Below the pieces are notes generated by a model. It was not told the DNA's origin. It worked only from the letters and a program-made list of their open reading frames with translations, and did no database searches. Source: Liquidambar formosana (Eukaryota; Streptophyta; Magnoliopsida; Saxifragales; Altingiaceae). From it: a stretch of 64,000 nt of DNA. The position numbers were made by a program, and so were the translations under genes. The stretch is from assembly GCA_039720395.1 (NCBI GenBank), contig JBBPBK010000084.1, forward strand, positions 186,001-250,000, written 5' to 3'. This document shows, piece by piece, positions 58,880 to 64,000 of this stretch (position 1 is its first letter; each line of letters opens with the position of its first letter).

Positions 58880-58897
58880 GGGGGGGGGGGGGGGGGG
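58880..58897. repeat. 18-base G homopolymer
   Basis: Third T-then-G tract of the window. Confidence 0.8.
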
Positions 58898-59188
58898 TTA
58901 ATACGATTAAATTGCTTTGATTCATGATTACTCATTGAAATTAAATAATTTAAACCTATGTTGGCAAATTTGAAAACTTTTGAAATTTCTTTCTAATTAA
59001 AAATTATGTAAAGAATTGGCTGAATGTTCAAGAAAATCTTTATATTTTTGGGGAAAAAAGGAAAAAATTCAAAAGGCTTGAGTATGAATCTCATGATTAT
59101 GATTTTGCTCAATTGCTATGAAGATGCCCCCTTACAAAGAGAGGAAAATGAAGAAAGCAACATTAAAAATACTAGAATTCCTAATACG

Positions 59189-59310
59189 TGTTTGGAAAAA
59201 TATATGTCACATCTCACATTGTTAAAATATTGGGTTTGACATAATTTTATATCATTGTTTGGATCCTCTACCGTATAGCATAGGTAAGCTTTTGGGTTGG
59301 AAACTTAACA
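59189..59310 (+). mobile_element. Solo LTR of the TRIM family
   Basis: Starts TGTTTGGAAAAATATATGTC and ends GTTGGAAACTTAACA. The middle shares ATATTGGGTTTGACATAA with the TRIM at 58474. There is no second LTR nearby and no clear target duplication. Confidence 0.7.
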
Positions 59311-59677
59311 ACAAGGATGAACTTATCAAAGAGTCTTAGGTAGTCCTTGAGTAAGGTATCACGAAGATGTGAAATTCATACTAAGCTATCTGCTAAATCA
59401 AATTCTAAACCTGATGGACCTTTTCTCGAATAACATAGAACTCAATCTACTAAACAAAAGTTGGTCATTCAGGTTTCTCTTTCTTTTGCAAACTTTCATT
59501 GTACATCAATTCAATTAACAAACTTCAGTAGTGGCTAAACTAGAGAGTGAGTAAAAAGTCAAACCTAGGACATTTAGTTTCTTGAGGTATAAGTCTCGAG
59601 AAGCATTGTTTCATATGGCCTTTAGGGTTATCTTTCACTTTTTGAGAAAGTAACTGTGCATTGACTTTCTCACACTT

Positions 59678-59892
59678 TTTTTTTTTTTTTTTTTTTGGTT
59701 TGACGGTTAGGTTGTCCGGGTTAACTTGCGCACCTCGAATAAATTCCTCCCCATGTGATCTTAAGGGTGTACTCCCCCACATCGGCCTGGTACATTTAGG
59801 AATTAATTCTTTAAGTGCTTCCCAGAGGAATCGAACCCAGATTAATAAAATAGAGAGGCTCTCCTCCTACCAACTGGACTAACTCCCTTGGG
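59678..59892 (-). mobile_element. tRNA-type SINE (family B), full-length
   Basis: Flanked by a perfect 16-bp target duplication TGACTTTCTCACACTT (59662-59677 and 59893-59908). On the minus strand it has an A-box-like TTAGTCCAGTTGGTAGGAG, a B-box-like GGGTTCGATTCCTC and a poly-A tail. The flawless duplication marks a recent insertion. Confidence 0.92.
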
Positions 59893-59908
59893 TGACTTTC
59901 TCACACTT

Positions 59909-60511
59909 CAATTATGCACATTCTCTATTAGAAGCTATTTTCACGGGGGAATTATAGATAGGTACTGTTACGAGAATTAAGAGTGGATCTGATCTTGGGA
60001 TTTATGCCTTAAGAAGTGAGAGGTTCTAAGTTTGTCCCAATTAAGTTTACCCCAGTTGTTAATGCTTAACTAATATGAAGAGGCAATACAGACTAGATAC
60101 CCTTTTAACATGAAAAAGGAAAAAAATCTAAAAATTATAAGTTTGGACTTGCAAAACATTATAGGACAATACTTGCCTCCACATAACATAGAGGAATTCT
60201 TTTTGACTTGTATTCGTTTGGTCGTAAATAATTGAGAGAATATGAATTTAAAAATACTAATAAGTGGATATGTGGTCACGGTCATAGACATAGCGAGATG
60301 TATTTATGTTCACATGAACATAGGCGGATCTAGGTGGGGGACTTTGAGCCTAAGTGACCCCTTGTCTATTAATTTTTTTTTTCTTACATGTACACCAAAA
60401 ATTGTAAACTTCTTGATGTTTTTAATATAACTATTATCACAAATTATTTAAGTTTATGAAAGTTAAATGGTCTTAAATTGTTGATGTCATTGCTAATTAA
60501 AATATAAAAAT
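59909..60511. other. Intergenic, no gene seen
   Basis: AT-rich, with no recognisable coding or element structure. Confidence 0.5.
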
Positions 60512-60880
60512 AGGGTTCGGATATTGTAATCCCTTCATGTGATCTCCCCAACATCATTTTAATTAAAAAAGTGGCCGCATAGTCCACTAGAAAACATCAT
60601 TTTGAACAACTTTGCGTAAGAAAGTTTTTCCAAAATCTATCATTTAAGTAAACTTTTTATCCATTTATAGTCTCTATTTCATTTTTGGCTAAAATGTCCA
60701 CTTAAACTATAAATTTCGGAAAAAAAATATATATATATCTGCAAAGTTATTTAAAATGATGTTTTTTAGTAAACTACGCAACCACCTTTTATAAAAACCT
60801 TTTATATTTTTTTAAAAATTTTAAAAATTAAAATTAATGGGATGGGGAGATCACTTGAAGGGGTTGTAATATCTGAACTC
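60512..60880. mobile_element. hAT-type palindromic MITE, copy e
   Basis: Flanked by a perfect 8-bp duplication ATAAAAAT (60504-60511 and 60881-60888). Inverted ends AGGGTTCGGATATTGTAATC and reverse complement GAGTTCAGATATTACAACCC. The core shares the CCACTAGAAAACATCATTTT palindrome with copies a-d, but the outer ends differ from c and d. Confidence 0.85.
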
Positions 60881-60944
60881 ATAAAAATAAAATAAATTAT
60901 TGTAGTCAACTTAATTAATTAATTAAATTTAGTTCGTCAATAAC

Positions 60945-61700
60945 CACTACAAGAAAATAAGTCATTCACGACGTGATATTTACAGCATGCACATGTGGCA
61001 AGCCGTAAATGAGGTGTATTAACGGCATACTCAATATGTATGCCGTTAATCTATACTATACTATATTTAGGAGTTTTTTTGCTGACATCAGCACAGTGTA
61101 TGAGGTGGATGCTTGAGAACCTTTCCCTCCTAAAGCCTGAGCTCTCCTTCACTTTGGGCCCATATCCCTACCTCTTCTTTTTTTCTCTTTCCTCCCACAT
61201 CTATTTTTTTATTTCCCCTCTCAGACCGTATTTCTTTCTCTTTTCTTTTTCTTTTCTTTCTTCCATTTGTGCATTTCAAATTTCAAAATTTGAAAGCTAC
61301 TGACTGTCTGTCTTTTCTCTCTTGATCTCTCCAACTCCCAATTCCTTATCATCCCAGCAATTCCCTTACATCATTTTTTCCATTATCATTATCATTCTCA
61401 TTTTTAGGCTGAAACTGTAATGAATGCAAAATTGGGTACTTTGGGTTGAATATGTGATTGAGATTAACATTGGGATCATGTATGCAAAGAGTTGAACCAT
61501 ATATAAAAACATATTGGCCTAAACTCGGATCACTAAACTATTTGTGATTCCCGCGCATCGCGCGGGTTCATACTAGTATACTATATATATCACCTATTAC
61601 ACGGCATGCAGTATGAAAATGCCGCAAATAACATTAACTACGGCGTTTCTTGCGCGCCGTGAATCGCAAGGGCCTAACTTTACAATTCACGCGAAAATTT
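60945..61700 (+). mobile_element. CACTA (En/Spm) element, left end
   Basis: Begins CACTACAAGAAAATAAG, the terminal motif of plant CACTA transposons, followed by sub-terminal ACGGCAT/ATGCCGT and ACGGCG-type repeats on both strands. The right terminus is not found in the window, so the true extent is unknown and may run past the end. A Helitron interrupts it at 61050. Confidence 0.65.
61050..61576 (+). mobile_element. Small non-autonomous Helitron
   Basis: 527 bp starting TCTATACTATACTATATTTA and ending with a GC hairpin CCCGCGCATCGCGCGGG (61550-61566), ten bases, and CTAG, inserted between A and T. These are the canonical Helitron ends: 5' TC, 3' hairpin plus CTRR, A|T target with no duplication. 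No helicase is encoded. Confidence 0.85.
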
Positions 61701-63338
61701 TGGCGGCTTGTTTCCCTCTTCCGTGGGTTAAGTTGGTTTTTGAACATTTTCCTTTTTAGAAAACCATAAGCATTTTTTACTCTTTTGAGCTTCACCCACG
61801 ACTGAAATCCCTAAATCAAACCTCCATTGTCCTTCTGCACGCATCGACCCTCCATTACCTGATTCCACACATTGATTGTGGATAGAGAGGTGCCTCTAGG
61901 GCTGGCTGCTCTCAACCCCTAAGGCGCTGCACCTACTGCTCAAGGAAGAAACTCTCCATCGTCCATCGCTCGATTCCACACATCGCTCTCCATAACACCT
62001 CGGCTGATATGGAGTGAGGGTTTGAGAAGGATTAAGGAGTGAGGGTTTGAGGAGGATGAGGGTTTCGAAGTGAAGATGGAGTGAGTGTGGAGCGGATTTT
62101 GTTTTTTCATTTGCTGAACTTGTTTCCAGGCGAAATAGGATTCTCACTCTGACGTAAAACGTCTCCAGCTTCTTTTCTTTCCTTCTCTTCTGGTATTTCT
62201 CTGCGCCTTAATGTTTTCTTCTTTCAATTTTCAATTTTCTACATTGAATCCCCCTCCCCCAACCCCTCATTTTTTGTGTGTTTTTTTAGAATCCTTTCAA
62301 AAACCCCAAGGTTGTTTGTCAGATTCCCCTCACACTCCCTCTTTGCAATTTTTTCTTATCCAATTTTATTCTAAAGTGTAGAAAGAAAAAGAAAACAAAT
62401 TTTGGATCTATGTGGGTTTGCATATATCAATGCTGTTTGAAACTATGTGGGTTTAGGCTATGTTTTGTCTTCTCTCTCTCTCTCTTTTTTTTTTTTTTTG
62501 GCATCCTTTCAAGAACAAAGTTTGGATCTATGTGGGTTTAGATATATCAATGCCATTTGGATCCAAAATAGATTTTGAATCTATATGGGTTTAGATATAT
62601 CAATGCCGTTTGGATCTATGTGGGTTTAGGCTCTGTGATTTATTTTTTATTTTTTATTTATTATTATTTTTTTGAGCATCCTTTTAAGAACCCTAAGTTT
62701 CCCTTTGGATCTATGTGGCTTTAGGCTATGTTGTGATATCTATGGACTTTCAGATTTTGGAGTCAAGCATAAGCTTACATATAATTGTTGATTGGTTTTG
62801 GTGGTTTATTCACAGATTGGTTTTGCTCGATTTTGGAGTCAAGCTTAGAGTTTCTTAACAGTGTATTAATTTGGCTAGGTATCAAATTGTGAACTTTTTC
62901 CCCCCTTCATTTTGATTGGTTTTGTTGGTTTATTTATTTGATTAGGTAAGAAAGTTCTGTTCTTTGCGATGTGAAAATTTCTATAGGTTTGTTATCTCAT
63001 TTTCTTGAAATTTTTCCAGTTTGGTTTGAAATTTGATGAAAGGTGCACTAGGTATTTCTAGTAATATGTTACTTGGTAAAATTTGAGTAGGCCTTTGTGT
63101 GGAAGTGAAGGTATGTTCAGGATTTTTAATCAAGTTCTTGATATCGATCATGTTGCTAACAAAGTGCAAGACTGGAAAGCTAATATTCGTTCTAAAGCTG
63201 GTAGAGAAACTCCCATTTACATCCAAATAATAAAAATTCTGAGTTTGTTCTGATGTAAATTAAAGCACCAACAAATTTTATATATTTATATTGAGATTAC
63301 TGACTTCTTAATGTACAGAAAAAAAATGTGAATCAGTA

Positions 63339-63378
63339 TGTGTGTGTGTGTGTGTGTGGATGGATGGATGGATGGATG
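63339..63378. repeat. Compound (GT)n(GGAT)n microsatellite
   Basis: About 10 GT units followed directly by about 5 GGAT units. Confidence 0.95.
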
Positions 63379-63672
63379 ATTTTAGAGGTTCAGAAGTTTT
63401 TGGAATGGGTAATATCTCATCTTGTCTTCTGCATGATTCGCGTTTGGCTTTGCTGTGAATTGAATTCCATCCTTTTTCTGATGGAGTAAAGTCCTCCTTT
63501 TTCTTTGGAAAAGTTTTGAAATTTTGATAAATTTTAAGTGGGTCCGTGATTGATGTCTTGTAGCAATATCTGGGTATTGAATAATTTCTCTGCACTTGAT
63601 ATAGCACACACACACAGACATAAACACATAGATGCATCATCTCACTTTGTTTGCATCATCTGTTCTTGAATT

Positions 63673-63675
<3 letters not shown>

Positions 63676-63712
<37 letters not shown>
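63676..63712. repeat. (CT)n microsatellite
   Basis: About 18 CT units. Confidence 0.95.
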
Positions 63713-63714
<2 letters not shown>

Positions 63715-64000
63715 GAATTGATGAATTTTGAATGGTGGGTTCCGGGTTCCTTCTTCTTTGGATGCTGTCAGAGGGGGGACAACAATAAAGAGGCTTTTTG
63801 ACTCAATAATTCTTTTTACCCCGCGTACAGAAAACACCAGTTAAAATCAGAAAGAACTGCAGGAATTATTGATGTACCACGGATTTTTTTTTCATTTTTT
63901 ATTTTCCTTTTCTTCTCTTTTAATTCTTTTATTAGTTTTACTCTGTTGCTCGACTTTGTTGTTAAGAGAATGTGGGAAATGAAAAGAAATTAAAGTTTTG

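Larger units (their letters stand above)
61701..64000. other. Intergenic or unassigned, no gene established
   Basis: Pyrimidine-rich plus-strand sequence with repeated GGATCTATGTGGGTTTAG phrases (near 62405, 62523, 62613). A short frame at 63113-63253 is protein-like in composition but unrecognised. It could include the 5' region of a gene beyond the window. Confidence 0.4.

Noticed and set aside
63113..63253. 47-aa frame MFRIFNQVLDIDHV...
   Set aside because: Composition is protein-like, but I know no family for it, and GTATGT at its start could equally be a splice donor. Not enough to call a gene.

Overview
This is nuclear DNA from a flowering plant, most likely a eudicot. The evidence is spliced genes with GT-AG introns, plant-only gene families, and a dense layer of plant transposons. 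These include Copia, TRIM, a long-LTR element, LINE, tRNA-type SINEs, and MULE, hAT, Stowaway, Harbinger, CACTA and Helitron remains. The DNA is AT-rich with many microsatellites. I cannot name the species.

Layout. 0-5.2 kb: intergenic, with a 0.75 kb direct duplication. 5.2-15.9 kb: a decayed Ty1/copia retrotransposon on the minus strand, with 254-bp LTRs. Its gag is split by a nested 5.9 kb non-coding insertion that has TG...CA ends and a 5-bp target duplication; this reads as a giant solo LTR carrying a 162-bp tandem array and a TATA box. 15.9-16.3 kb: a TRIM abutting the Copia LTR. 16.3-22 kb: intergenic with SINEs, a palindromic MITE and tandem repeats. 22.1-25.0 kb: a two-exon membrane-anchored pseudokinase gene (minus, 359 aa). 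25-38 kb: intergenic, with MITEs, SINEs, a LINE relic and a degenerate copy of an acid phosphatase intron. 38.3-41.9 kb: a three-exon HIPP (heavy-metal-associated isoprenylated protein) gene (minus, 148 aa) with a non-canonical GC-AG second intron. 42.2 kb: a near-perfect inverted repeat hairpin. 44.0-50.1 kb: a three-exon acid phosphatase/VSP-like gene (minus, 266 aa) whose last exon lies 5.2 kb from the second. 50.9-61.6 kb: a transposon cluster containing a MULE, SINEs, hAT-type palindromic MITEs inserted side by side, a Stowaway nested in one of them, a second TRIM and a CACTA end holding a Helitron. 61.6-64 kb: intergenic with microsatellites.

I rebuilt the exon structures by hand from splice sites. 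In all three genes the summed exon lengths are divisible by three and the conserved motifs join in frame. The three genes share a strand but show no sign of working as one pathway. I found no convincing undescribed biological system. The most unusual items are the nested giant solo LTR with its internal satellite-like array, the hairpin upstream of the HIPP gene, the GC-AG intron, and the Helitron inside the CACTA end.
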